Shown here in pieces: positions 7,347 to 12,578 of a stretch of 12,578 bases of DNA. The translations under genes were made by a program, and so were the position numbers. Source of the DNA: JACDBE01 sp051002015 (GTDB taxonomy: Bacteria; Actinomycetota; Acidimicrobiia; Spongiisociales; UBA5794); assembly GCA_051002015.1 (NCBI GenBank), contig JBPCMS010000045.1:1-12578 (forward strand). The letters are read 5' to 3'. The notes under the pieces are model-generated. The model was not told the origin of the DNA. It did not search any database and saw only the letters and a program-made list of their open reading frames with translations. The stretch's first letter is position 1. Each line of letters opens with the position of its first letter.

Positions 7347-8075
7347 TCAGACATGAGCGAGTACGCGGTCCAGCGGCCGAGGCACTTGGGTGGTGAGATC
7401 CAGCGCGTCGACGAGCAGGGGCGCGTACTGCATCTTCCGGCCGCTGTGGGTGCCCATGAAGCGCCGAAGCTGCTCCTCATTGGTCCGTCGTTGCCAAGCA
7501 GGCTGCTTCTGGAAGATGCGGAACGACGCAAGGTCACCCTGAACAGCGACGACCCGTTCCACGGAGGCGGCACCGAGGGAGCGGATCAGCTCGTCCTCCA
7601 GGTCGGCGACGCATACGTAGAAACCGAGTGACTCCATACCGGCGCGCGTGAGGTTGGAGCCGAGACCGGCCCGTTCGAGACCGCGCTGGAAGTCGCCCTC
7701 CTCTGCGGCGTCACAGAGGCCCGCCAGTCTGACGTCAAACCCCTGAGGGCCGAACAGATCCAGGAAGCGTCCGATGTTCTTCGCACCCCCCATTGCCACA
7801 ATCGAGATGCCCTCAGCGTCAAGGCTCCGACCACGGCGCTCGGCTAGCTGTTCGAGCGCGAGCTGATCGCTGACTCCTTCAACGAGCACGACCGTTCGTG
7901 CGAAGAAGGCCTCGGCCTGCTGTGGGCTGGTGAAACGAGAGAGCCTGCGGACATCGTCTTTCGCAAGCCCCGACAGGTTGCCATCCCAGCCCGCCCATGA
8001 GGTTCCCGGCAATGCCGAGTTGAAGCATCCGTGCCGCGCCGCGGCCCGATGGAAGCCGTTGCAGTGGGATTGCAT
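7347..8075 (-). CDS. TOPRIM-domain protein related to OLD-family nucleases
   Basis: This encodes 242 residues from ATG 8075; the true start is uncertain. The confident part begins near DDVRRLSRFTSPQQAEAFFARTVVLVEGVSDQ (about 40-72). Next come IVAMGGAKNIGRFLDLFGPQG, LAGLCDAAEEGDF, GFYVCVADLEDELIRSLG, FQKQPAWQRR, LRRFMGTHSGRK and PRPLDRVLAHV. This is the TOPRIM module (Glu in LVEG, Asp in LCDAAEE) of OLD-type ATP-dependent nucleases, which cut or nick DNA with Mg2+. No ABC-type ATPase domain lies upstream in any frame. So it is either a stand-alone TOPRIM protein, as I recall from Streptomyces and relatives, or a 5'-truncated OLD gene. The AEAFFAR linker before TOPRIM suggests descent from a full OLD protein. 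The first 35 or so residues look unlike protein, and no good ribosome site precedes ATG 8075. Third positions are less GC-rich than in the neighbours, which hints at transfer. Confidence 0.75.
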   Translation of the reverse strand: MQSHCNGFHRAAARHGCFNSALPGTSWAGWDGNLSGLAKDDVRRLSRFTSPQQAEAFFARTVVLVEGVSDQLALEQLAERRGRSLDAEGISIVAMGGAKNIGRFLDLFGPQGFDVRLAGLCDAAEEGDFQRGLERAGLGSNLTRAGMESLGFYVCVADLEDELIRSLGAASVERVVAVQGDLASFRIFQKQPAWQRRTNEEQLRRFMGTHSGRKMQYAPLLVDALDLTTQVPRPLDRVLAHV

Positions 8076-8324
8076 CTCGCTCTTCTCGCCTCGACCGCGA
8101 CTGCGCTTGGCGAGGGTAGCCGTGCTCCATTTCCGCTTCCTCCGCGATGGGATCCCACAATGCCCCCCGCCTGAACCTGGAGCTCGGGGACCCCCGCCCC
8201 GAACCGGGCGTAGCTGCCGGAGACAGACCCCTGGGCTGCACCGTGTGCAAGCTGCGCCGGATCACGGAAGGCTACGGCCAGGTGACGATGCGCTGACTGG
8301 CAGTCCGCTACCGCCCTCGGCCCG
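8076..8324. other. Gap between the TOPRIM and FMN-reductase genes
   Basis: About 250 nt with no recognised gene. Minus-strand frames here give Arg/Ser-rich text without domains. One plus-strand mini-ORF (8147-8296) is listed separately. A minus-strand GGAGG at about 8140, 9 nt before ATG 8131, could start a frame overlapping the TOPRIM gene (MEHGYPRQAQ...), but its product resembles nothing I know. Confidence 0.4.
8147..8296 (+). CDS. Possible 49-residue protein with a CxxC pair
   Basis: ATG 8147 to TGA 8296 gives MGSHNAPRLNLELGDPRP followed by a tail with GCTVCKLRRITEGYGQV. About 40 of 48 codons after the start end in G or C, close to the strong bias of real genes here. The C-x-x-C pair next to basic residues could bind zinc. 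There is no ribosome site before the ATG and I recognise no family, so it may be a remnant or chance. Confidence 0.25.
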   Translation: MGSHNAPRLNLELGDPRPEPGVAAGDRPLGCTVCKLRRITEGYGQVTMR

Positions 8325-9071
8325 TCAGCGGTGCTCGGGGTTGGGGTAGTCGTAGCGGAACCCGGCGTCCCAGCCCGCCCGCTGGTTGCCGTGGGCGGGC
8401 ACTCCCCCGGCGTCCTTGAGCATCCGGGCGAGATGGAGCAGGTTCCAGGTCATGAAGGTGGCATTTCGGTTGGTGAAGTCGTTCTCCGGCCCGCCCGAAC
8501 CCTCGTCGAGGTACGACGGGCCGGGACCCGCCTCCCCGATCCACCCGGCGTCGGCCTGGGGCGGGATGGCGAACCCGAGATGCTGCAGCGAGTAGAGGAT
8601 GTTCATCGAGCAATGCTTGATCCCGTCCTCGTTGCCGGTGACGACGCACCCGGCCACCCGCCCGTAGTAGACGTACTGCCCGGCCTCGTTGAGCTGAGAC
8701 GAGTTGCCGTAGAGCCGCTCGATCACCCGGGTGCACACCGACGACTTCTCCCCCAGCCAGATCGGGGTGCCGATGATCACGATGTCGGCCCGCTTCACCT
8801 TCTCGAACAGCGTGGGCCACTCGTCCCGCCCCCACCCGTGCTCCCGCATGTCCGGGTAGACGCCGGGGGGCAGCTCGTGGTCGACGGCCCGCACCTCGTC
8901 GACGGTCACCCTGTTGGCCTCGAGGATCGCCTTGGGGATGGCGAGCAGCCCCTCGGTGTGGGATAGCTCGGGAGACCGCTTCAGCGTGCAGTTGATGATC
9001 ATCGCCCGCAGATCGCTGAAATCCCACCGCGACATGGTGTTGAGCTCCTGCATCCGCTGGTTCATCGCCAT
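8325..9071 (-). CDS. Flavodoxin-like NAD(P)H-dependent FMN reductase
   Basis: This encodes 248 residues from ATG 9071, with GGAG 7 nt upstream. After a 21-residue lead, LRAMIINCTLKRSPELSHT (about 22-40) is strand 1 plus the flavin-phosphate loop of the FMN_red/flavodoxin fold. ADIVIIGTPIWLGEKSSVCTRVIERLYG (about 95-122) is the characteristic loop and helix that packs on the flavin. GRVAGCVVTGNEDGIKHCSMNILYSLQHLGF (about 138-168) follows. The C-terminal part (AGPGPSYLDEG, NRNATFMTWNLLHLARMLK) is typical of the flavodoxin-family NADPH-dependent reductases. It probably passes electrons from NAD(P)H to FMN or quinone-like acceptors in the cytoplasm; the substrate is unknown. It could supply reduced flavin to the LLM enzyme, but it lies 1.1 kb upstream of hydA beyond the TOPRIM gene, so this is a guess. 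Confidence 0.85.
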   Translation of the reverse strand: MAMNQRMQELNTMSRWDFSDLRAMIINCTLKRSPELSHTEGLLAIPKAILEANRVTVDEVRAVDHELPPGVYPDMREHGWGRDEWPTLFEKVKRADIVIIGTPIWLGEKSSVCTRVIERLYGNSSQLNEAGQYVYYGRVAGCVVTGNEDGIKHCSMNILYSLQHLGFAIPPQADAGWIGEAGPGPSYLDEGSGGPENDFTNRNATFMTWNLLHLARMLKDAGGVPAHGNQRAGWDAGFRYDYPNPEHR

Positions 9072-9185
9072 TCCGGTTCTCCGATCTCTCGTGAACAGTC
9101 GTTGGGGAAGGCAACCGCGATGGGGCGCGGCTGGTTCCCGCTCTGCCGACGATTCTCACAGAACACTCCCCCGGTTGACGTGCGG

Positions 9186-9197
9186 TAGCGTCTCCCC
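9186..9197 (+). promoter_or_regulatory. Leaderless-type -10 box before a GTG
   Basis: TAGCGT (9186-9191) is followed by exactly 6 nt and then GTG 9198. This TAnnnT-N6-start layout is known for actinobacterial leaderless mRNAs. It would drive the mini-ORF and the MFS gene. TTGACG at 9175 is too close to be its -35. Confidence 0.5.
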
Positions 9198-9233
9198 GTG
9201 ACCCCCGCTCCCCACGCCCGCGGTCAGCGGTGA
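9198..9233 (+). CDS. 11-residue leader ORF overlapping the MFS start
   Basis: GTG 9198 reads VTPAPHARGQR and stops at a TGA that shares two bases with the MFS start codon (GTGA at 9230-9233). With the -10 box 6 nt ahead it could be translated leaderless and hand ribosomes to the MFS gene, which has no Shine-Dalgarno of its own. The sequence is not recognisably conserved; the role is inferred from layout only. Confidence 0.35.
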   Translation: MTPAPHARGQR

Positions 9234-10444
9234 GCGCCGACCGGCGGCACACCGCACACCGCACCGGGCCGGGAGGGCGTGGCCGGCTCGGGATGGCGCT
9301 GTTCGCCGTCGCCTTCGGGACCAACGTCTCGACGCCGTTGCTGCTGCTGTATCAGGACCACCTCGCCATCAGCACCTTCGCCACCACGGCGCTGTTCGCC
9401 GTCTACCCGCTGGGGCTGCTCCCTGCCCTGCTGTGGGCCGGGCCGGCCTCGGATGCCCTCGGCCGGAGGCGGACGATGACGCCGGGGGTGGCGGCCTCGG
9501 CGGTGGCATCGATCGTCATGATCCTGGGGCGGGACAACCTGGCGGCGCTCTACGCCGGCCGGCTGCTCCTCGGCGCCGTGTCCGGTGTGGTGTTCGTGTC
9601 GGCCAGCGCCTGGATGCAGGAGCTCGACCGGCACCGCCTCACCGATCCGCTGTGGCCGTCGCAGCTCACCGGGATGCTGCTGTACGGCGGCTTCGGCGTC
9701 GGCCCGTTCGTCGCCGGGGCCCTGGCCCAGTGGGCGCCGGGGCCGCTGGTGCTGTCGTACCTGGTGCACATCGCCTTCGTCGCCGCCGGTCTGATCGCCC
9801 TGCGCCGGGTCCCCGAGACCGTCGTCGCACCCACGGGGGCGTCGATCCGTCCCAACCTCGGGGTGCCGGCCGACGCCCGCCGTCCGTTCGCCCAGGTGGT
9901 GGTGCCCACCGCGCTCGCCGTGTTCGGATTCGCCTCGCTGTCGTTCGCCCTGTTCCCGATCCTGCTCCGCCCGGCCATGCGCGGCGTCGCCGTGTTCGCC
10001 ACCGGCGTCGTCGCCCTCGTCACGGCCGGGGCCATCTTCGGCGCCCAGCAGATCGTCGGCCGGGTGGGGATCGCTCGGGCGGCGCCGGCGGCGATGGGTT
10101 TCGGTGCCGCCGGCTGCGCCCTGGGGATCGCCGCCTTCGCCACGGATCAATGGACGCTGGTGTTCCCGTCGGCGCTGGCGCTGGGGGTGGCGTCTGGCCT
10201 CGCCGTCACCTCGGGCCTCCGCTTCGTCGACATCCTCACCGCCCCCGAGACCCGGGGCGCCATGACCGGTGCCTTCTACGCGGTGGCCTACGCCGCCATG
10301 ACCCTGCCCGCCCTGGTCGCATCCGTGGCCCGCTCCGAGACGGGTTACATCGTCGTCCTGACCGCGGTCGCCGTCACCGGTGTCTGCGCCATGCTCTGGC
10401 TCCGTCGTGCCACGAGGCGTCTGCCGACCCTCGCCGACCGCTGA
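9230..10444 (+). CDS. Major facilitator superfamily transporter
   Basis: This encodes 404 residues from GTG 9230; an ATG at 9294 is a possible later start just before the first membrane span. It is an integral inner-membrane protein with about 12 predicted hydrophobic segments, the first at about residues 22-40. The loop GPASDALGRRRTM (about 71-83) is the classic MFS motif A between spans 2 and 3. AGRLLLGAVSGVVFVSASAWMQEL is span 4 to the following loop, and LTGMLLYGGFGVGPFVAGALAQW fits the span-5 antiporter motif region. An Arg/Pro-rich central loop (about 193-220) divides the halves. It is probably a proton-driven exporter of the drug-efflux type; the substrate cannot be told. It is divergent from the FMN-reductase gene. 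Confidence 0.88.
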   Translation: MSADRRHTAHRTGPGGRGRLGMALFAVAFGTNVSTPLLLLYQDHLAISTFATTALFAVYPLGLLPALLWAGPASDALGRRRTMTPGVAASAVASIVMILGRDNLAALYAGRLLLGAVSGVVFVSASAWMQELDRHRLTDPLWPSQLTGMLLYGGFGVGPFVAGALAQWAPGPLVLSYLVHIAFVAAGLIALRRVPETVVAPTGASIRPNLGVPADARRPFAQVVVPTALAVFGFASLSFALFPILLRPAMRGVAVFATGVVALVTAGAIFGAQQIVGRVGIARAAPAAMGFGAAGCALGIAAFATDQWTLVFPSALALGVASGLAVTSGLRFVDILTAPETRGAMTGAFYAVAYAAMTLPALVASVARSETGYIVVLTAVAVTGVCAMLWLRRATRRLPTLADR

Positions 10445-10462
10445 GGGATCGGCCGCGCGTTG

Positions 10463-10478
10463 CATACTTGTTGGTATG
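10463..10478 (+). promoter_or_regulatory. -10 box and inverted repeat at the vapB start
   Basis: CATACT lies 7 nt before the ATG and there is no Shine-Dalgarno, so the mRNA is probably leaderless or nearly so. CATAC-TTGTTG-GTATG (10463-10478) is an inverted repeat spanning the -10 box and the start codon. That is a likely operator for autorepression by the AbrB-type antitoxin (inference). Confidence 0.45.
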
Positions 10479-10727
10479 ACTCCGCATCGAAAGTGGCCCG
10501 TGGCACATCGGGTGGGCGCCAAGGGACAGGTCGTGATCCCCAAGGAAATCCGAGACGAGCTCGGAATCGAACCGGGCGATGACGTCGTGTTCTGGATCGA
10601 CGGGGACCACGTGGCCGTCGGACGGCGATCGTCGCCGATCCTCAAGGGTCGCCTCGCCGGTCACGATCTCGTCACCCTGCTCGAACAGGAGCGTGCCCGC
10701 GACCGTCATGGCGAGGCATCGCGGTGA
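10476..10727 (+). CDS. vapB: AbrB/SpoVT swapped-hairpin antitoxin (VapB type)
   Basis: This encodes 83 residues from ATG 10476; the frame is open further upstream, but this ATG fits the family and the promoter. VAHRVGAKGQVVIPKEIRDELGI (about 9-31), then EPGDDVVFWIDGDHVAVGRR, is the canonical AbrB-type DNA-binding hairpin. The tail LKGRLAGHDLVTLLEQERARD would wrap the toxin. Its role is to neutralise the PIN toxin and repress the module. The stop overlaps the toxin start in GTGA, the usual coupling. The antitoxin is intact while its partner toxin is frameshifted. Confidence 0.88.
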   Translation: MTPHRKWPVAHRVGAKGQVVIPKEIRDELGIEPGDDVVFWIDGDHVAVGRRSSPILKGRLAGHDLVTLLEQERARDRHGEASR

Positions 10728-11090
10728 CGATCGTCCTGGATTCGTGGGCCGTCCTCCGGCTGTTGGAGGGACGCGAACCAGTGGCCTCCAAGGTCGAGGA
10801 GCAGTTGTCGGGCGACGATCGTCCGGTGATGAGCTGGATCAACGCCGGGGAGGTGTATTACGTCACCCGTCGGTCCGTCGGAGAGCCGGCCGCAACCACC
10901 ATCCTCCGTTGAGCTTCGGTCGGTGGTGGACCTCGAGCTCCCCTCGGTCCGTCGCGTGATCGAAGCGGCCCGGATCAAGGCGGACCACCACATGGCGTAC
11001 GCCGACGCGTTCGCCGCGGCCACGGCGATGGCGCACCACGCCGATGTGTGGACGGGCGACCCGGGGCTGTTGGTGCACGACGCTCCATAG
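10724..11090 (+). pseudogene. vapC: PIN-domain toxin VapC broken by one frameshift
   Basis: Starting at GTG 10724, the first frame reads MTIVLDSWAVLRLLEG to TTILR, then stops at TGA 10910-10912. The protein resumes one base on as ELRSVVDLELPSVRRVIEAA, then YADAFAAATA, then WTGDPGLLVHDAP, to TAG 11088. Removing one T at 10909/10910 gives a continuous 121-residue PIN protein of normal VapC length. All acidic residues are present: Asp6, Glu43, Asp in YADAF and Asp in TGDP. PIN toxins are Mg2+-dependent ribonucleases, often cutting tRNA. As read, the product would be 62 residues lacking half the active site and inactive. The clean remainder suggests a recent mutation or a base-calling error. No RF2-like slippery element is seen. 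Confidence 0.8.
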
Positions 11091-11176
11091 CGCTGGAAGG
11101 ATCTCCGCTAGGTCGGCGCCGGTCTGGGCATTTCCACGGCACGCAGGAGTTGGGCCGGCCGGCAGGGCACTATCGC

Positions 11177-11191
11177 TACGGTATCGATATG
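11177..11191 (+). promoter_or_regulatory. Leaderless -10 box and palindrome at the RHH antitoxin start
   Basis: TACGGT (11177-11182), then 6 nt, then ATG 11189: the same layout as at 9186. TATCGATA (11182-11189) is a perfect 8-bp palindrome touching the start codon, and TATCG is repeated at 11171. This is a plausible operator for the RHH protein it precedes. Confidence 0.45.
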
Positions 11192-11452
11192 CCACAACGT
11201 CCCACCATGGTGCACCTCCTACCCGAGATGATCGAGCGCCTCAATGAGCGTGCCTCCGCCGAGTCCGTGTCGCGCTCGCAGGTGATCCGCCAGGCAGTCG
11301 CTGCCTACCTGGCGGCGGACACCGACCGACGAGAGGCGGAGTCGACAGAAGCCGCATATCGAGCCCAACCACCGGACGCCACCGACGATTGGGGCGACCT
11401 CGGGGAATGGCGCCAAGCGGCCCGCAACGCTCGGGTCGACGGACGTGGCTGA
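11189..11452 (+). CDS. Ribbon-helix-helix (CopG-type) antitoxin, MazE-like
   Basis: This encodes 87 residues from ATG 11189. RPTMVHLLPEMIERLNERASAESVSRSQVIRQAVAAYLA (about 4-42) is a ribbon-helix-helix domain: a short DNA-reading strand, then two helices with SRSQVIRQAV at the second. The acidic/aromatic tail with ATDDWGDLGEWRQAARNARVDGRG is typical of the toxin-binding end. There is no Shine-Dalgarno; the -10 box lies 6 nt upstream. It overlaps or abuts the MazF-like remnant, so it is the antitoxin of that pair. It is intact. Upstream, 11091-11176 holds no gene. Confidence 0.85.
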   Translation: MPQRPTMVHLLPEMIERLNERASAESVSRSQVIRQAVAAYLAADTDRREAESTEAAYRAQPPDATDDWGDLGEWRQAARNARVDGRG

Positions 11453-11759
11453 ACCCGACCTGGGGAGAGGTGTCGTGGGCTGAGCTGGAACACGCCGGTC
11501 GTCGCCCCGTAGTGGTCCTGACCCGACCCGAGGCGATACCGGGTGCTATCCGTCGTGCTGGTCGCCCCCGCCACCGTTCGCCGGCTCCCGACCGAGGTGG
11601 GTCTGTACGAGGTGGACGGGCTGCCCCGCTCCTGTGTGGTCAACCTCGACACCCCCCGAGCTGTTACCAAAGGCCATCCTGGTCGACCGGATCGCCTCCC
11701 TGTCCTCGGCTCGGATGCGTCAGATCTGCGCAGCTCTCGCCAAGACCGTGCGCTGCTAG
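11445..11759 (+). pseudogene. mazF: MazF/PemK-like toxin broken by at least two frameshifts
   Basis: Three frames together give one MazF-like protein. Frame one reads WGEVSWAELEHAGRRPVVVLTRPEAIP (to about 11540). After one extra G near 11540 comes VLSVVLVAPATVRRLPTEV, then LPRSCVVNLDTP. After one extra C in the C6 run (11652-11657) comes ELLPKAILVDRIASLSS, then RMRQICAALAKTVRC and TAG 11757. These are the family's GEvWWAEL, RPVVVL, PTEV, SCVVNLD and AILVDRI blocks in order. The natural start, GTG 11445 overlapping the antitoxin stop, is in yet another frame (MAEPDL-like), so a third indel near 11460 is likely. MazF proteins are sequence-specific mRNA ribonucleases; none could be made from this reading. 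A cluster of indels in one 315-nt gene points to genuine decay more than to read error. Confidence 0.75.
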
Positions 11760-11844
11760 ACGCGTTGGTTCAGGATCGCGTTCGGTTTGTGGCGACAGAG
11801 GTCGGACGGCTCTGAGCCCACCCTGCTCCCGTGTTGCGGCCCGG

Positions 11845-12468
11845 TCAGCCGGTGCAGACGAGGGATCGGCCCAGGGTGAGGAGGTGCTCGGCGGTGCGGT
11901 CGGCGATGAGGGAGAAGTTGTGCTCGCCGTCCGACCAGGAGAGATGGTGGGCCCTGGTCCGCCCGCGGTCGGGGTCACCCCAGTTCAACAGGCCGACGTG
12001 CGGGCCGATCTCAACCTGAACCACGTGGTCCCACAGCCCGAGAGACCACAGTTGGCCGGCGACGGCGTCGGTGATCGAGCCGAACCCCTCGACCCCTTCC
12101 TGCGCCAGCTGGATCCCACCTCCGGCGGTGAACTCCGAGTAGAGCAGATCGACCACCGGTTCGTGATAGAAGTAGTACACGACGCTGACCACGTCCGAGG
12201 CCGAATCGACGAGCTGGAGGGGCAGTCCGTCGAGTTCGGCCAGCTGGGGGAAGCCATCCGGAGCCTCCACCGGCATGTCGCCGCCCGGGTTCAACGTACC
12301 GTCCGGTGGCCCCCACTGCGCCTCCGACGGCGTGAACTCCTGGTTCTCCACGATGGGATCGGTGACCGGGCCGCATCCACCGGCCGTGGCGCCTCCGGTG
12401 CCGCCGCAGCCGGAACCGGCCAGAACGGCGAGCCCGATCCACCAGGCGGCAATCCGGCGGTGTGACAT
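11845..12468 (-). CDS. Putative lipoprotein or exported protein, function unknown
   Basis: This encodes 207 residues from ATG 12468, preferred over a TTG at 12474 because TAGGCT lies 7 nt upstream as a leaderless -10 box. MSHRRIAAWWIGLAVLAGSGCGG is a lipoprotein-type signal with Cys near residue 21; the lipobox is imperfect (GSG before Cys). A Gly/Pro-rich linker leads to PDGFPQLAELDGLPLQLVDSASDVVSVVYYFYHEP, then a compact domain ending DGEHNFSLIADRTAEHLLTLGRSLVCTG. I recognise no family. The Cys near the C-terminus may pair with another. It lies 27 nt after the stop of an upstream gene on the same strand. The 85 nt between 11760 and 11844 hold nothing visible. Confidence 0.75.
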   Translation of the reverse strand: MSHRRIAAWWIGLAVLAGSGCGGTGGATAGGCGPVTDPIVENQEFTPSEAQWGPPDGTLNPGGDMPVEAPDGFPQLAELDGLPLQLVDSASDVVSVVYYFYHEPVVDLLYSEFTAGGGIQLAQEGVEGFGSITDAVAGQLWSLGLWDHVVQVEIGPHVGLLNWGDPDRGRTRAHHLSWSDGEHNFSLIADRTAEHLLTLGRSLVCTG

Positions 12469-12475
12469 GGCCAAC

Positions 12476-12481
12476 AGCCTA
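12476..12481 (-). promoter_or_regulatory. Leaderless-type -10 box of the lipoprotein gene
   Basis: Minus-strand TAGGCT lies 7 nt before ATG 12468, with no Shine-Dalgarno between. It follows the upstream gene's stop by 14 nt, so the lipoprotein gene may have its own promoter. Confidence 0.4.
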
Positions 12482-12495
12482 TCGAGAGCGTCCTC

Positions 12496-12578
12496 CTACT
12501 CCTGGGATGCCCTGACCGCGGTCTCCAGCTTGGTGAAGCCCTCGGTTGCTTCCTCGGCGGTGAGGGTGAGCGGCGGGG
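12496..12578 (-). CDS. 3' end of a gene, possibly a class III aminotransferase
   Basis: An open minus-strand frame enters from the right edge and ends at TAG 12496. It contributes 26 residues: PPLTLTAEEATEGF, then TKLETAVRASQE. Strong G/C third positions support coding. The pattern PPL-[TI]-[IL]-T-x-E-E then a short amphipathic helix with LE.A is how many class III (GABA/beta-alanine type) aminotransferases end. That would suit the pyrimidine pathway, but 26 residues are too few for certainty. Confidence 0.5.
   Translation of the reverse strand, partial: PPLTLTAEEATEGFTKLETAVRASQE

Noticed and set aside
9175..9191. TTGACG followed by TAGCGT as a standard -35/-10 pair
   Set aside because: The spacing is 5 nt, far below 16-18. 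Only the -10 box is kept, as a leaderless-type promoter.
9224..10645. A 473-residue minus-strand frame rich in Arg, Gly, Glu and His
   Set aside because: Mirror frame of the MFS gene; low-complexity composition and no recognisable motif.
10900..10915. Programmed +1 frameshifting in vapC (CGT-TGA-G, like the RF2 gene)
   Set aside because: There is no upstream Shine-Dalgarno-like stimulator, and CGT gives poor re-pairing in the +1 frame. A plain indel is simpler.
11389..12465. A 358-residue plus-strand frame
   Set aside because: It joins the first MazF segment to antisense of the lipoprotein gene. Only about 30 residues in it belong to a real gene.
1..12578. CRISPR arrays, tRNA or rRNA genes, insertion sequences, attachment sites
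   Set aside because: No regularly spaced repeats, cloverleaf-like segments, transposase or integrase motifs, or flanking direct repeats were seen on reading both strands.

Overview
This is a high-GC bacterial window, most likely from an actinobacterium. The evidence is the strong G/C bias at third codon positions, GTG starts, and a flavin/F420-type LLM oxidoreductase of a family common in actinobacteria. At four places a TAnnnT-like -10 box also lies only 6-7 nt before a start codon with no Shine-Dalgarno site, the usual sign of leaderless actinobacterial transcripts. An acidimicrobial-type organism is my guess; nothing here settles it.

Left part (1-3136): a secreted DUF4331 protein (minus strand, cut by the window edge), the wreck of a GH13 alpha-amylase-like gene with two frame changes, and an intact secreted protein of about 599 residues of unknown function (plus strand). 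Two strong hairpins follow that gene and separate it from the converging operon.

Metabolic core (3235-7166, minus strand): a compact three-gene operon, dihydropyrimidinase (hydA) -> CoA-acylating methylmalonate/malonate-semialdehyde dehydrogenase (mmsA) -> LLM flavin oxidoreductase. The genes are separated by 15 nt and then by an ATGA overlap. It carries the ring-opening step and the semialdehyde-to-acyl-CoA step of reductive uracil/thymine breakdown. The first reductase, the ureidopropionase and the aminotransferase are not seen here. The last 26 codons of a gene that may be a class III aminotransferase lie at the right edge.

Accessory stretch (7178-11759): a TOPRIM protein related to OLD-family nucleases (minus) with less biased codon use, flanked by coding-like scraps; a flavodoxin-like FMN reductase (minus); and an MFS exporter (plus) preceded by an 11-codon leader ORF. 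Then come two tandem toxin-antitoxin modules. In both modules the antitoxin (AbrB-type VapB; RHH/CopG-type MazE-like) is intact while the toxin (PIN-domain VapC; MazF/PemK-like) is broken by single-base frameshifts.

Right edge (11845-12578, minus): a small putative lipoprotein and the 3' end of the upstream gene. I found no rRNA, tRNA, CRISPR array, transposase or integrase. The strongest leads are the two toxin-dead, antitoxin-intact modules side by side, and the LLM enzyme welded to a pyrimidine-degradation operon. I saw no clear sign of a wholly new system.
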